A stretch of DNA of 64,000 bases from Pedobacter xixiisoli (GCF_900215335.1 NZ_OCMT01000004.1:124001-188000); one strand, 5' to 3'; numbered from the stretch's first letter, positions 53,732 to 63,112 are shown. The notes: generated by a model not told the origin, from the letters alone. Program-made: numbers and translations.

Positions 53732-56572
53732 TCAAACCCCAAACAAAGTCTTATAAATAGAGTAACTATAATTATCTGGTACTTGACTAGCCCTAAAAGG
53801 AACGTTAACATCAAACAATTCTGCAATTTTAGCCTGTAGCTCTTCTAGAAAAATAGGTTTCACCTCCTCCAAATAAACATCAGACAACACCAATTTCCTC
53901 GAATTAAAATGCACCTTACCATCAGCCATAGTTTTTACGATAAAAAGATTAGGCTCTACGCCAGCTCTGCCCGATTGCCTTTCATAAGCATAAGTATAAA
54001 TTAAGGTTTGTATCAAAGCCTTGTTGATGCTTTTTCCATTGGTATCAAAAAGCTTTTCGATGGCAGAAAAAGTCAATTTATCGCCGCCTGTTTTATAATC
54101 TACAATACGGACCACACCATTTCTTTCATCTACCCTATCAATAAAACCAAACAGTTTAACCTGTTCTTTTTTTCCGTTCAGCTCAAATTCTAATTCCGTG
54201 CTAATTTTTTCCTCCAAACTTAAGATGGTAAACGGTGCATCGGCCTCATCTCTGTTTAAAATGATTCCTGCATAAGCTTCTACAATAGCCAAAATCACTT
54301 TCTGCATACCAGAATACTCCAACGTGCTTTCTTCTTTGTTAGTCATCACAAGGTTGAATGCTTTTGCAACCATTTGTTTTATACCTTTTCTTTTGAGTTT
54401 GATGACTTCTGGAGTGACCTCTTTATTGATTTCATTTTCGTAGAAATACTCCATCACCTTGTGCAAAATTGAACCAATCTGGTTAGCTTCAATCACGGCA
54501 GTTACTTCTTCCGGCTCCTTAATTTCCGCAATGTAACGGAAGAAAAAATCTATTGGATTAGAAATGTACATCGTTAACGCCGAGGGCGATAGCACCTTTT
54601 CTCCGCTCAAGTATCGCTTTAAGGCCTTTTGGATATTTTCGTCGTTTTTATCAATCTCGATAGCTTGCTGAGGTGCTGTGCTAACTGGCAAGTTTAATGC
54701 ACTATAATTGAATTTGAAGTTACTTTCATACTCTAGCTGTTTCAAAATCCTGCTCACTTCGCCAGTGTTACTTTCATCAGTCAAACTATTATAGACAAAA
54801 TTGATATTCTTTGCTCTTTGCAATAGACGATAAACCATATAAGAAGAAATTGCATCCAAATTCTCTAGTACTGGCAAGCCATAAGCTCTACGAATACCAT
54901 CTGGAATGAAGCTATTTCCAATGGAAGTTTTAGGGATAATCCCTTCGTTAAAGCCTAAAAATACGATATTATCAAAGTTGAGGTTACGACTTTCTAACAA
55001 ACCCATCATCTGTACACCTTTCAACGGGTCTCCACTTAAGGGCACCGAAACAACTTGCAATGATTTTTGAATGAGTTGTACCACAAAGTGAAATTCTTCA
55101 TCCTGCACAAAATCTTTTAGGGTGTCATTCAAACGGGTTAACTCCTCAATTGTCTTTACAAATAAATCTGCATCAATCTTTTTTAATGATTTTTGAGAAG
55201 ATAAACGCGTTAACAAAAACCTCATCACATCAAGCAGCTCGCTTACTAAACCTGAAGGTTCATCTACTTTGTGATAAAATTTCTCGAAAATGCCACCTTG
55301 CTTTTGCAGACGAGCTAAATCGACGTTTACCACATTATCCTTCAATAACGCTTCTTGAATATTTGATTTCAGTTTGGCACTTAACCCTGTGAGCGGGTGC
55401 GTTACAAAAGCTTCGAGGGTTTGGTAAGTTACTTTGTCATTTTCTTTGAGCTCCAACTGGGTTGTCAACCATAAATCGGCCAAGCCAAAAACGGTAGAAC
55501 TTGCCAAAGCAAAACCCATGGTCACATTCAAATCTATCTCATCATTGAGAGTTTGCAAAGCAGGCATCAACAAACTTTCATCGGCTAAGATAATGGCAGT
55601 TGTACCAATTTCTTCATCAACATCTTCGTTAATTTCAACTACCTGATTTAAGATTTTAGCCTGCGCACTTTGACCTTGAACTTTGTAAACATTTACCAAA
55701 TGTTGTTCCGAACTAAAAGTATGGTTATGTGTTTCAAAAACATTTTTCAATCCAAGCTGATGTAAGTTTTTACGCAAGAACAAACCTGCTTCCTGCAGCT
55801 CATCTTCTACATAATAAGCATCCGTATCAAAATAAAATAGAGCCTTGTCCGCTTCTTGCAGTCGTGTAAAGACCTTCGCTTCAGCACGAGTCAGCGCATT
55901 AAATCCAACGAAAATAATCTTCCCTTTTTCAAAAGATTTGATAAAATCTAGAGCAGTTAAATCTGTGCCTGCCAATTGACGATAGACTCGTCCATTGGTG
56001 ATATAATTTTGCGCTTTCAACTCTTCGTGAAAACGATGATATAGCTTTGGCATTCTGCGCCACATTTTAATAAAAAGCTCTTGCTGCTTTTTATGTTTCC
56101 CTTCGCTGTACGATTGCCAAAATTGTGCTAAAAATTCATATTGTTCTTTAGACAAATAATCGAATTCTAGGTTGATTTCAGCGACTTCTTCCATCTCCTG
56201 ATACAGCTTATCTGCATCTACCAAATCGTTGTCTATTTGCGCAAAATCGCTCAGCATAATTTTAGCCAAGGGAAAAAACTGACTACTTTTCATTGGCAAT
56301 AAACCTTCGTCCGCCAAAAGCTGATTATATACTTTCAATAGCGTGAAAAACTGCAAATAGAAATCAGCATTTTTTTCTTGTACACTGCCTGAAAAAAATT
56401 GCTGTATGGTGTAAATAGACGGACTAAAAAATGGCTTTTGAATAATATCTGCCAAATATTTTCGCAAATAAGTAGCAGGCCTATTGTTATTGAAAACGAT
56501 AGCACAGTATTGTAAATCATCGCCAAACTTGGCAACTAAATCTTGAGCAACTTCTTTTAAAAATGGGGTCAT
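53732..56572 (-). CDS. addB: AddB-like nuclease/helicase subunit (PD-(D/E)XK family)
   Basis: The second subunit of an AddAB-type double-strand break repair nuclease. The 946-residue protein has an inactive-helicase-like N-terminal two thirds (TIQQFFSGSV, GFNALTRAEAKVF, VFLGFNEGIIPKTSIGNSF) and a C-terminal nuclease domain (ALTMYISNPIDFFFRYI; then LFGFIDRVDERNGVVRIVDY followed by KTGG, the D-x-x-DYK active site). AddA lies upstream, separated by 509 bases that hold a GIY-YIG element. The Fe-S cysteines of Firmicute AddB are not obvious. Confidence 0.8.
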   Translation of the reverse strand: MTPFLKEVAQDLVAKFGDDLQYCAIVFNNNRPATYLRKYLADIIQKPFFSPSIYTIQQFFSGSVQEKNADFYLQFFTLLKVYNQLLADEGLLPMKSSQFFPLAKIMLSDFAQIDNDLVDADKLYQEMEEVAEINLEFDYLSKEQYEFLAQFWQSYSEGKHKKQQELFIKMWRRMPKLYHRFHEELKAQNYITNGRVYRQLAGTDLTALDFIKSFEKGKIIFVGFNALTRAEAKVFTRLQEADKALFYFDTDAYYVEDELQEAGLFLRKNLHQLGLKNVFETHNHTFSSEQHLVNVYKVQGQSAQAKILNQVVEINEDVDEEIGTTAIILADESLLMPALQTLNDEIDLNVTMGFALASSTVFGLADLWLTTQLELKENDKVTYQTLEAFVTHPLTGLSAKLKSNIQEALLKDNVVNVDLARLQKQGGIFEKFYHKVDEPSGLVSELLDVMRFLLTRLSSQKSLKKIDADLFVKTIEELTRLNDTLKDFVQDEEFHFVVQLIQKSLQVVSVPLSGDPLKGVQMMGLLESRNLNFDNIVFLGFNEGIIPKTSIGNSFIPDGIRRAYGLPVLENLDAISSYMVYRLLQRAKNINFVYNSLTDESNTGEVSRILKQLEYESNFKFNYSALNLPVSTAPQQAIEIDKNDENIQKALKRYLSGEKVLSPSALTMYISNPIDFFFRYIAEIKEPEEVTAVIEANQIGSILHKVMEYFYENEINKEVTPEVIKLKRKGIKQMVAKAFNLVMTNKEESTLEYSGMQKVILAIVEAYAGIILNRDEADAPFTILSLEEKISTELEFELNGKKEQVKLFGFIDRVDERNGVVRIVDYKTGGDKLTFSAIEKLFDTNGKSINKALIQTLIYTYAYERQSGRAGVEPNLFIVKTMADGKVHFNSRKLVLSDVYLEEVKPIFLEELQAKIAELFDVNVPFRASQVPDNYSYSIYKTLFGV

Positions 56573-56585
56573 TTTAATTTACGTA

Positions 56586-56680
56586 TTTGCGAGTACAACG
56601 CAGTAAAGCGAAGTGGACTCTTTTTCTTTAACTCAACTGTAGTTTATTAAAGACCGCTTCATTTGTCACAGCGACGATAA
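56586..56680. repeat. Degenerate second inverted pair beside the GIY-YIG unit
   Basis: TTTGCGAGTACAACG...AAGTGGACT on the left and a reverse-complement-like AGACCGCTTC...CACAGCGACG on the right are weak relatives of the 56687/57048 arms. The match is imperfect. Confidence 0.4.
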
Positions 56681-56686
56681 TAGGAA

Positions 56687-57074
56687 CGTCTTTGCGAGGA
56701 GGAACGACGAAGCAATCTCTTTTTAATTAAATATTAATCTCATCAAACAAATCTTTCCATTCAGGATTTAAACTCTTTATCAATTTAATTTTAGAGAGCC
56801 TACTTGCTCCCTTAATTCTCTTTTCTTCAGCGATAGCATCTTCAATTGTTGGATAAAAACAATAGTAAACCAATTTATCACAATTAAATTTCGCTGTAAA
56901 TCCCAACGAATACTCTTTATTTTTGTGTTGCAAAATTCTAGATAGAATATCTGACGTTACACCAGTGTAAAGTACGGTATTCAATTTATTTGTTATTATA
57001 TAAACCAATCCACCTCTCTCCATATTTTCAAATCAGCCTTTTGCTTAGAGACTGCTTCGTACCTCGCAGTGACG
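56687..57074. mobile_element. GIY-YIG gene framed by inverted repeats (candidate element)
   Basis: The left arm (56687-56719; CGTCTTTGCGAGGAGGAACG then ACGAAGCAATCTC) and the right arm (57048-57074; on the minus strand CGTCACTGCGAGG then TACGAAGCAGTCTC) are inverted copies, differing by six deleted bases and a few substitutions. Exactly between them lies the 297-base GIY-YIG gene. The unit, 388 bases, occupies nearly all of the addA-addB gap and ends eight bases before the addA stop. The three gene-free pairs at 46.2, 47.1 and 53.6 kb have the same outer and inner ends. Mobility is an inference. Confidence 0.5.
56727..57023 (-). CDS. GIY-YIG family endonuclease-like protein
   Basis: A 98-residue single-domain GIY-YIG protein of the YhbQ/COG2827 type. 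Motifs in order: GLVYIITNK and VLYTGVTSDI (the GIY and YIG equivalents), SRILQHK (catalytic arginine), EEKRIKG (glutamate metal ligand) and NPEWKDLFDEI, the typical ending. The catalytic residues appear intact. The gene lies between inverted repeats and interrupts the addA-addB pair, so it probably moved in as part of a repeat unit. Such proteins are numerous in Bacteroidota; the natural substrate is unknown. Confidence 0.88.
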   Translation of the reverse strand: MERGGLVYIITNKLNTVLYTGVTSDILSRILQHKNKEYSLGFTAKFNCDKLVYYCFYPTIEDAIAEEKRIKGASRLSKIKLIKSLNPEWKDLFDEINI

Positions 57075-57081
57075 ACCTTGA

Positions 57082-60000
57082 TTAAACCTCCCTTAGTTCT
57101 TGCTTAACGGCATAGAACAGATAGCTTTTCACTTTACCAAAACCCATCTGTGTTAGCAAATCCTTATAGTTTAAAATCTGCTCGATGTGTTGGTCCGTTT
57201 GTTCTAAAGTAAATTTGTAGTCGATAATGGTTACGCCATCTGCATGCACCACAATCCTATCAGGGCGATGCAATTTTCCGTCTGCATCGATGATATTCTT
57301 CTCAATAATATTTTCTGTGGATTGTGCTAAAATTGCTTTCAATTCTGGATGGTTGAGCACTTCCATCACACCGTCTCTCAATCCATCAAATTCATCCTTA
57401 GCAATTACACCTGAGAGCAGCATTTCGTTCAAGCAATCTTCCACTTCTTGGGCTGTAGTGGCATTTGCCAAAACTTCGTGTTTTATAGAACCAACCCGAC
57501 CAGACTGCTCAATGTTGAGCACATGTTGTAAATGTTTTTCTTGTGACGGAACATACAAAGCCGACAAACGATTGGTCGTTGGATATTCTTCCAATTCGAA
57601 ACCATTATTGTCTTCGGCTTTTTCAGGTTCAATTATATCTGCTATAATCTCATATCGATTGGTAGCTTCAAAGCCCTCTTCTTCACCAACATTTAACTGA
57701 TTAATTACCTGTGCTAAAGCATCGCCAACCGAAGTGATATTCGAAGCATCTTTCTTTTCCATCACCGATAGGTACAGATAATCCTTAGACCTTGTTGTGG
57801 CTACATAAAGCATATTCAAAGCATCTAAATTACTATCTAACACTTCTTTATAATAGGCTTTGGCCACACTCGAATTACTCAAATCGTCTTCAAATTTTAG
57901 CGGAATTCCACCTAGTTCTTTATACGCAGTTTCGGCAGCCGAAACCCAAAAAATAGAATTGGCTTTGGTCTTTAAATCCCAGTTACAAAAGGGCACAAAA
58001 ACCGCTCTAAAGGCCAACCCTTTTGATTTATGAATAGTAATAATTTGAACCGCATCAGCTTCGTCTGGCGAAGGCAGCGATTTCTTCACGCCATCTTCAT
58101 CCCACCAAGTCAAGAAATTGACGATACCTTTTTCGCCCATTCGAGTTGCATTGGCAACTAAATCTCTAAAAGCTAGTAAGTAAGGAATATGTTGTTTCAA
58201 ACCTGCAATACCATAAGCTTCTATCAGGTTTTCTACCAATTCTATCAATGGTAATTGCATCCAGTTTTGCCAATTTTCGCATAGCGATTTCGGAAGTAGT
58301 GCGGACAAATCGGTCAAAGATTTCCCTGTTAAGCCCAAATAAGCCGTTGGCGATATCTCTCTAGCATGCAAACGATGATAGAGCGAAATGCAATTTGCTT
58401 TGTAAAGTGCTGTTTGTTTGTCTATTCCTACCAAAATTTTAAGCGTATTGATAATCAAATCAATTGCATTATTATTTGCTATCATTAAAGCTTCGCCAGA
58501 TAAAACTGGGATATTTTGCTCCATTAAACGCGTTACACAAAGCATTGCCTCGAAGTTAGAGCGAACCAAAATGGCTATATCTTTAGCTTGATAAGCTTTC
58601 TCCGTTTGTAGCACTTTGATTTCGTCAATCACATCTTGAAGAGCGATTTCCCTATAAACTGTTTCTGTAAAACGTTCTTCCGCTCGTTCTTCACCTACAT
58701 CAGCTTTGCCAAAACGCTTAACTTTGATGGTACCACCTGATTTAGTAAATGGCGATAAATTCTGTTTCGCTTTTCCGTAAACCGAAGTTACAATATCGCT
58801 GTAGCCATTTTCATCCCACCATTCCAGTAATTCATCTGATTTTTCGGTAACGTTGGTGTTCAACTGGTTTTGCACTACCAAAGGCAGCGCTTGGTACAGA
58901 TAATTATTAAAAGTGATGATATTTTCGGTGCTTCGGTAATTTTCTTCTAGATTCTCATCCAGCACATTATGCTCGCCAATTTCGTGTTTGGCCTGTTGAT
59001 GCAAGATATTCCAATCGCCGTTGCGCCAGCGGTAAATAGATTGCTTGGTATCACCAACAATTAAATTATCGATGTGTTTTTGACTTGGCGAAGCAATGGC
59101 GTTGGATAAAATGGACCGAAAACTTTTCCATTGGTTAACGGAAGTATCCTGAAACTCGTCGAACAAGAAGTTACGGTACTTGCTACCCACTTTCTCCCAA
59201 ATAAAGGACGGATTATCTCCAGCGTCATCGGTAATTCCAGTAATTAATTTTTGTGCATCACTGATAAGCAAATTGTCGTTTTCGTTACGATAGTCGCTCA
59301 ATAAAACAGCCACCTCTTGCATTAAACGCAAATAATAAAGGTTTTTGTTAAAAGCGATGGATAAGCTGTAAGTTGCTAAATTTTGCTCGTGATAAGTCTT
59401 GATATTGCCCAATTGAGCATTCAATTCGCCATAAAAAGCTGGCAGATCAATGCCTTTTTGAAACCATTCATCCGGTTCATCAATGAGTTTAAATACCGCA
59501 TCTAACTTGGAAAAATCTCCATCCGAAATATTGCGAACTTTTAATAATCCATTTCTAGATTTTCCTTTCAGTTGCTCTACTAAAATGCCGTGATTTTCGA
59601 AAACTTGCCATGCTGATGAACCCAACTCTTTCAATCTATTTTGAAATTGATTGATTTCTGCTTTAGTAACACTGATGTAGTTTTTAAAAAGTTCATCCAA
59701 ACTCGACAAACCCAATGCATTAATTGCAGTTTCAAAAACCTCGTAACTATCTTTAAAAACCTCGCTAATTAAGTTAACGAGCTCAGATTTATAATTCCAA
59801 CTTTTGTTCTCTCCAATGCGTTCTAAAGCCAAATCAATAATCCATTGTAATAATTGTTGGTTATGATTTAAACTTTCATCTAGCTTCTGCACCAACTCAT
59901 CTTTCACCTTGTCGTAGTTCATCTCCAAGGTGTAATCTGCATTTAAACCAAGTTCAAAAGCAAATCCACGAATTACTTTTTGTACAAAGCCATCAATGGT

Positions 60001-60336
60001 ACTCACCGCAAAGCGACTATAATCATGCAGAATTTTACGATAAACTTTGTCGGCTTTAAGCTTTAAGCTCTCTGCACTAAGCTCAGGATGTGCAGCCAAA
60101 ACAATCACTCGATAATCCTCAATTTTCTTCGAAGCATCGCCCATGGCAAAACCTTTGAGTACTTCGAGAATACGGGTTTTCATTTCTTCAGTAGCCTTGT
60201 TGGTAAAGGTTACCGCTAAAATTTCCCGATATTTATTATCGCCACTAAAAAGTAGAGTAAGGTAATGTGCCGCCAAGCTGAAGGTTTTCCCAGAGCCCGC
60301 CGATGCTTGTAGTATTTTGAGTGGTTTTACAGCCAT
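57082..60336 (-). CDS. addA: AddA-like UvrD/RecB helicase-nuclease
   Basis: The motor subunit of an AddAB-type recombination complex. The 1084-residue protein has Walker A in ILQASAGSGKTFSLAAHY, the AVTFTNKATEEMK motif, LFDEFQDTSVNQW (Walker B), VGDTKQSIYRWRNGDW, VQIITIHKSKGLAFRAVF and LYVATTRSKDYLYL, i.e. a complete SF1A helicase, and a C-terminal RecB-like nuclease (LHRPDRIVVHADGVTIIDYK). addB is next on the same strand, but the pair is split by the GIY-YIG unit. Confidence 0.88.
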   Translation of the reverse strand: MAVKPLKILQASAGSGKTFSLAAHYLTLLFSGDNKYREILAVTFTNKATEEMKTRILEVLKGFAMGDASKKIEDYRVIVLAAHPELSAESLKLKADKVYRKILHDYSRFAVSTIDGFVQKVIRGFAFELGLNADYTLEMNYDKVKDELVQKLDESLNHNQQLLQWIIDLALERIGENKSWNYKSELVNLISEVFKDSYEVFETAINALGLSSLDELFKNYISVTKAEINQFQNRLKELGSSAWQVFENHGILVEQLKGKSRNGLLKVRNISDGDFSKLDAVFKLIDEPDEWFQKGIDLPAFYGELNAQLGNIKTYHEQNLATYSLSIAFNKNLYYLRLMQEVAVLLSDYRNENDNLLISDAQKLITGITDDAGDNPSFIWEKVGSKYRNFLFDEFQDTSVNQWKSFRSILSNAIASPSQKHIDNLIVGDTKQSIYRWRNGDWNILHQQAKHEIGEHNVLDENLEENYRSTENIITFNNYLYQALPLVVQNQLNTNVTEKSDELLEWWDENGYSDIVTSVYGKAKQNLSPFTKSGGTIKVKRFGKADVGEERAEERFTETVYREIALQDVIDEIKVLQTEKAYQAKDIAILVRSNFEAMLCVTRLMEQNIPVLSGEALMIANNNAIDLIINTLKILVGIDKQTALYKANCISLYHRLHAREISPTAYLGLTGKSLTDLSALLPKSLCENWQNWMQLPLIELVENLIEAYGIAGLKQHIPYLLAFRDLVANATRMGEKGIVNFLTWWDEDGVKKSLPSPDEADAVQIITIHKSKGLAFRAVFVPFCNWDLKTKANSIFWVSAAETAYKELGGIPLKFEDDLSNSSVAKAYYKEVLDSNLDALNMLYVATTRSKDYLYLSVMEKKDASNITSVGDALAQVINQLNVGEEEGFEATNRYEIIADIIEPEKAEDNNGFELEEYPTTNRLSALYVPSQEKHLQHVLNIEQSGRVGSIKHEVLANATTAQEVEDCLNEMLLSGVIAKDEFDGLRDGVMEVLNHPELKAILAQSTENIIEKNIIDADGKLHRPDRIVVHADGVTIIDYKFTLEQTDQHIEQILNYKDLLTQMGFGKVKSYLFYAVKQELREV

Positions 60337-60372
60337 GAAGTGAAGTTAACCAAACTCCATCAATCAACAAAT

Positions 60373-60843
60373 TTATTGAAACGCTTTAGGCTGGTCTTCT
60401 TTGCACCATTCTGCCCAAGAAGTTGGTGTTTCGTACAAGCGAATAGCCTGCAAAATAAAACCATCATGTTCAAAAGCAGTCTGTAATTTAAACTTCATAT
60501 CGAGCAATAAATTTTCGCAAGTGGGCTGGAAAGCAACGAAGTGCACCTTCTCAGAAATGGCATAACAACTTGCTCGTAAAGACGCAGGAACAGCTTCGTT
60601 AAGCACCAAAGCATGGTCATATTTATCGATGATTTTTTCGGTGACGATTTTTTTGAGCTGGCCAAAATCTATCAACATACCACATTTTACATTTTGAGGA
60701 TCTTGGTTAGCATAACCCGAAACCGTAACCTGCAAGCGATAGGTATGTCCGTGGATGTTTTTGCAAGGCCCATCATAATTAAAAAGCGCATGCGCCATGT
60801 CGAAAGTAAATTCTTTTGTAACTCGTATCATCTGATTTTGCAT
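60373..60843 (-). CDS. queD: 6-carboxytetrahydropterin synthase (QueD)
   Basis: Converts dihydroneopterin triphosphate to 6-carboxytetrahydropterin in the queuosine/7-deazaguanine pathway. The 156-residue protein has the zinc ligands in FDMAHALFNY and CKNIHGHTYRL, including the catalytic cysteine in CxxxHGH that marks QueD rather than mammalian PTPS, the DHALVLNE segment, and the YETPTSWAEW glutamate. It lies between addA and tcdA on the same strand. Confidence 0.9.
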   Translation of the reverse strand: MQNQMIRVTKEFTFDMAHALFNYDGPCKNIHGHTYRLQVTVSGYANQDPQNVKCGMLIDFGQLKKIVTEKIIDKYDHALVLNEAVPASLRASCYAISEKVHFVAFQPTCENLLLDMKFKLQTAFEHDGFILQAIRLYETPTSWAEWCKEDQPKAFQ

Positions 60844-60920
60844 AGCGCCAAATTAGCTCAAGCAAAGCCGAAGAAAAATGAGCCACATCAGATATAAAAG
60901 TTACTTCAAACAAATAAGTT

Positions 60921-61724
60921 TTAGGATTTCTTTTCGCCTTTTTGTTGCGCCTTTGCAATTGCTTTTTTATTGATACGCTCTGGACGTTTTTCGATATCCA
61001 CTTTATAGCCCAACAAATCTCTGATCACTACCGATGCACAAACGCCACCAAAAGCAGCGGGCAAATAAGACACAGTACCGTAAGCCGACCTTTTAAAATT
61101 GCTCCCATCAGTCATAATCAATGAATCTTTCATTATTTCTTCGATAGAAAACACAGCTTTGATGGTACTTGCATTGCCTAATTTCTTCAAACGCTTACGT
61201 ACATATTGTGCAAAAACACATTGATAGGTATCGGGCAAGTAAGTAGTGCGAATTTTGGTTGGATCCATTTTTCCACCAGCGCCCATAGAACTCACTATAG
61301 GTAAATTGAACTGCAAAGCTGTAGAAAGCAAAGTAACTTTCGGCGTAATGCTATCGATGCAATCCATCACGTAGTCGAATTTGGCGGTCAAAATTTCTCT
61401 ACACCTTTCGGGAGTTAGAAAGTCTTCTACTACGTGTAGCTTTAGTTCTGGATTAATGGCCAGCAAACGTTCCTTCATTATTTCAGCTTTGCTAACCCCG
61501 TGATTAGTTGCTAAAGCGGGTAATTGTCGGTTCCTGTTACTTGGATCTACCACATCTCCGTCTACAATGGTCATTTCGCCAACACCACTTCTGCAAATAA
61601 ACTCTGCGGCAAAAGAGCCAACACCTCCCAAACCAATTACCAATACATGTTTTTGTTGCAACAGTTTAATTCCTTCGTTGCCCACCAATAACGCCGAACG
61701 CGATAACCAAGCTAAATCAGACAT
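60921..61724 (-). CDS. tcdA: tRNA threonylcarbamoyladenosine dehydratase
   Basis: TcdA (CsdL) catalyses ATP-dependent cyclisation of t6A to ct6A on tRNAs. The 267-residue E1-like protein has VIGLGGVGSFAAEFICRSGV (ATP loop), IVDGDVVDPSNRNRQLPA, the DCIDSITPKVTLL segment and VFSIEEIM. It lacks the zinc-binding CXXC pairs of MoeB, in line with TcdA. The next gene upstream in transcription is tatD-like, downstream queD. Confidence 0.9.
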   Translation of the reverse strand: MSDLAWLSRSALLVGNEGIKLLQQKHVLVIGLGGVGSFAAEFICRSGVGEMTIVDGDVVDPSNRNRQLPALATNHGVSKAEIMKERLLAINPELKLHVVEDFLTPERCREILTAKFDYVMDCIDSITPKVTLLSTALQFNLPIVSSMGAGGKMDPTKIRTTYLPDTYQCVFAQYVRKRLKKLGNASTIKAVFSIEEIMKDSLIMTDGSNFKRSAYGTVSYLPAAFGGVCASVVIRDLLGYKVDIEKRPERINKKAIAKAQQKGEKKS

Positions 61725-61801
61725 CTACTTAAGTAAAAAGTTAAAAATAAAAAGTTAAAAGATAGGATGGCGCACACCCAAACAACCAACAAACCAAACA
61801 A

Positions 61802-62458
61802 CTATAAACCAATTTTCTTCCAATTCGCAAAAATAATATCTTTCAGTTCATCCAATGATATTTTTTTTATTTCGGCCACTTTGGTATAAATTTCTTTAAT
61901 ATCAACCACAGCTTCATCTGTTTCTAGAAAGAATGGATGTTTTGTCTTTTCTATAGCAAAAGCTACTTCTTCAGATTTTAAAACCGCAGCGCCAAACGAC
62001 AAATAAAAACCTTGATTAATCAGTTGCTCTGCCATTTCATGCTTTTTATTAAAGCCGTGTATAATCATTGGAACGCTAGGTTGTAAACGTTTTTTCAACG
62101 CAATCAATTCATCGAAAGCTTTTACACAGTGCAGAATTAATGGCTTTTGCAGTTCTTCTGCCAAGGTAACTTGATCTTCCAGTATTTGCAGCTGGCTTTC
62201 CATTGTTTCGCCTTTCAACTTATCCAAGCCACACTCGCCGATCAGCTTTACATTTTTTTGCCGAGCCAAAACGCTTAAATATTTCATGTTTTTAGGCAAT
62301 TCCTCCAATTTCCCATACCAAGGATGAATACCAATAGAAATAGGTTTGGTCTTAGGCATGGCCAAAAAAGTGCTTTCGGTTAAAGAAAGACTTTGGATGG
62401 CAACCACTGCTCGTTCTTGTTTGGCTTGATGGGTATGGATATCTAGAAACATGCTCAT
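61802..62458 (-). CDS. TatD family hydrolase
   Basis: A 218-residue metal-dependent hydrolase of the TatD DNase group. The start MSMFLDIHTHQAKQ has the HxH metal motif (H8, H10); ECGLD, LHCVKAFDEL and ETDEAVVDI are the other ligand-bearing motifs. It is shorter than TatD (about 260) and belongs to the compact group common in Bacteroidota. A -7 box ends six bases before its ATG, so the mRNA may be leaderless. It is divergent from the thioredoxin gene. Confidence 0.85.
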   Translation of the reverse strand: MSMFLDIHTHQAKQERAVVAIQSLSLTESTFLAMPKTKPISIGIHPWYGKLEELPKNMKYLSVLARQKNVKLIGECGLDKLKGETMESQLQILEDQVTLAEELQKPLILHCVKAFDELIALKKRLQPSVPMIIHGFNKKHEMAEQLINQGFYLSFGAAVLKSEEVAFAIEKTKHPFFLETDEAVVDIKEIYTKVAEIKKISLDELKDIIFANWKKIGL

Positions 62459-62464
62459 TTACTG

Positions 62465-62472
62465 CAAAGATA
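62465..62472 (-). promoter_or_regulatory. -7 promoter box of the TatD-like gene
   Basis: The minus strand reads TATCTTTG (exact TAnnTTTG), then six bases, then the ATG at 62458. Confidence 0.55.
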
Positions 62473-62531
62473 AACAAATGAACATTGCAAAAATTTACTC
62501 TACAAAAACAGTAGTCTATTCTTGAAAGGTG

Positions 62532-62539
62532 TATATTTG
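62532..62539 (+). promoter_or_regulatory. -7 promoter box of the thioredoxin-like gene
   Basis: TATATTTG (exact TAnnTTTG), 28 bases before the ATG at 62568. Confidence 0.55.
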
Positions 62540-62567
62540 TAGCACTTATTATTTATCTTAATTTAAA

Positions 62568-63080
62568 ATGATGAAGAGATTTCTGTTTCTTTTGATAGCC
62601 ATGAGCATTGGTGTGGCAGGTTTTTCGCAAACTCAACCACAAAAAAATGAGAGTGCTGGCGTTAAAATTTATAATCCTACGGCAAATGCCCAAGCAGATA
62701 TTGATGCTGCAGCAGCGAAAGCCAAAAAAGAAAACAAACATGTTTTTGTACAAGTTGGTGGCAATTGGTGCGTTTGGTGTATCCGTTTTCATAATCTGGT
62801 AGAAGAAACTCCTGAATTGAAAAACTATCTAAACAGCAACTTTGAAACTGTCTTGGTAAATTACAGTCCAGAAAACAAAAACGAAGCGGTATTAAAGAAG
62901 CTTAAAAATCCAGGTCGCTTTGGATTTCCTGTATTCTTGATCCTAGATGGAAATGGCGAAGTGATACATATACAAAACTCAGGGTATTTGGAAGAGGGAA
63001 AGGGTCACAGTGCGAAGTTAATTACAGATTTTTTAAAGAATTGGACCTACAAAGCGGTAAATCCAAGTTTGGCAAAATAA
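62568..63080 (+). CDS. Exported thioredoxin-like protein
   Basis: A 170-residue protein with a signal peptide (ending VAGFSQ) and a thioredoxin fold: KHVFVQVGGNWCVWCIRF holds the CVWC redox pair (C68, C71), and FGFPVFLILDGNG has the cis-proline. It is a likely periplasmic thiol-disulfide oxidoreductase or lone DsbD-type partner; the substrate is unknown. A second ATG immediately after the first (62571) is also usable. A terminator follows. Confidence 0.85.
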   Translation: MMKRFLFLLIAMSIGVAGFSQTQPQKNESAGVKIYNPTANAQADIDAAAAKAKKENKHVFVQVGGNWCVWCIRFHNLVEETPELKNYLNSNFETVLVNYSPENKNEAVLKKLKNPGRFGFPVFLILDGNGEVIHIQNSGYLEEGKGHSAKLITDFLKNWTYKAVNPSLAK

Positions 63081-63083
63081 AAA

Positions 63084-63112
63084 AAGTCCCGAAAGATTAT
63101 TTCGGGACTTTA
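63084..63112. terminator. Bidirectional terminator between the thioredoxin and GH3 genes
   Basis: A perfect 12-bp stem AAAGTCCCGAAA (63084-63095) / TTTCGGGACTTT (63101-63112) with a five-base loop, flanked by A and T runs, serves both converging genes. Confidence 0.85.

Noticed and set aside
57227-57700. 157-codon frame opposite addA
   Set aside because: Long, but S/C-rich in the manner of antisense frames, and inside the conserved nuclease part of addA.
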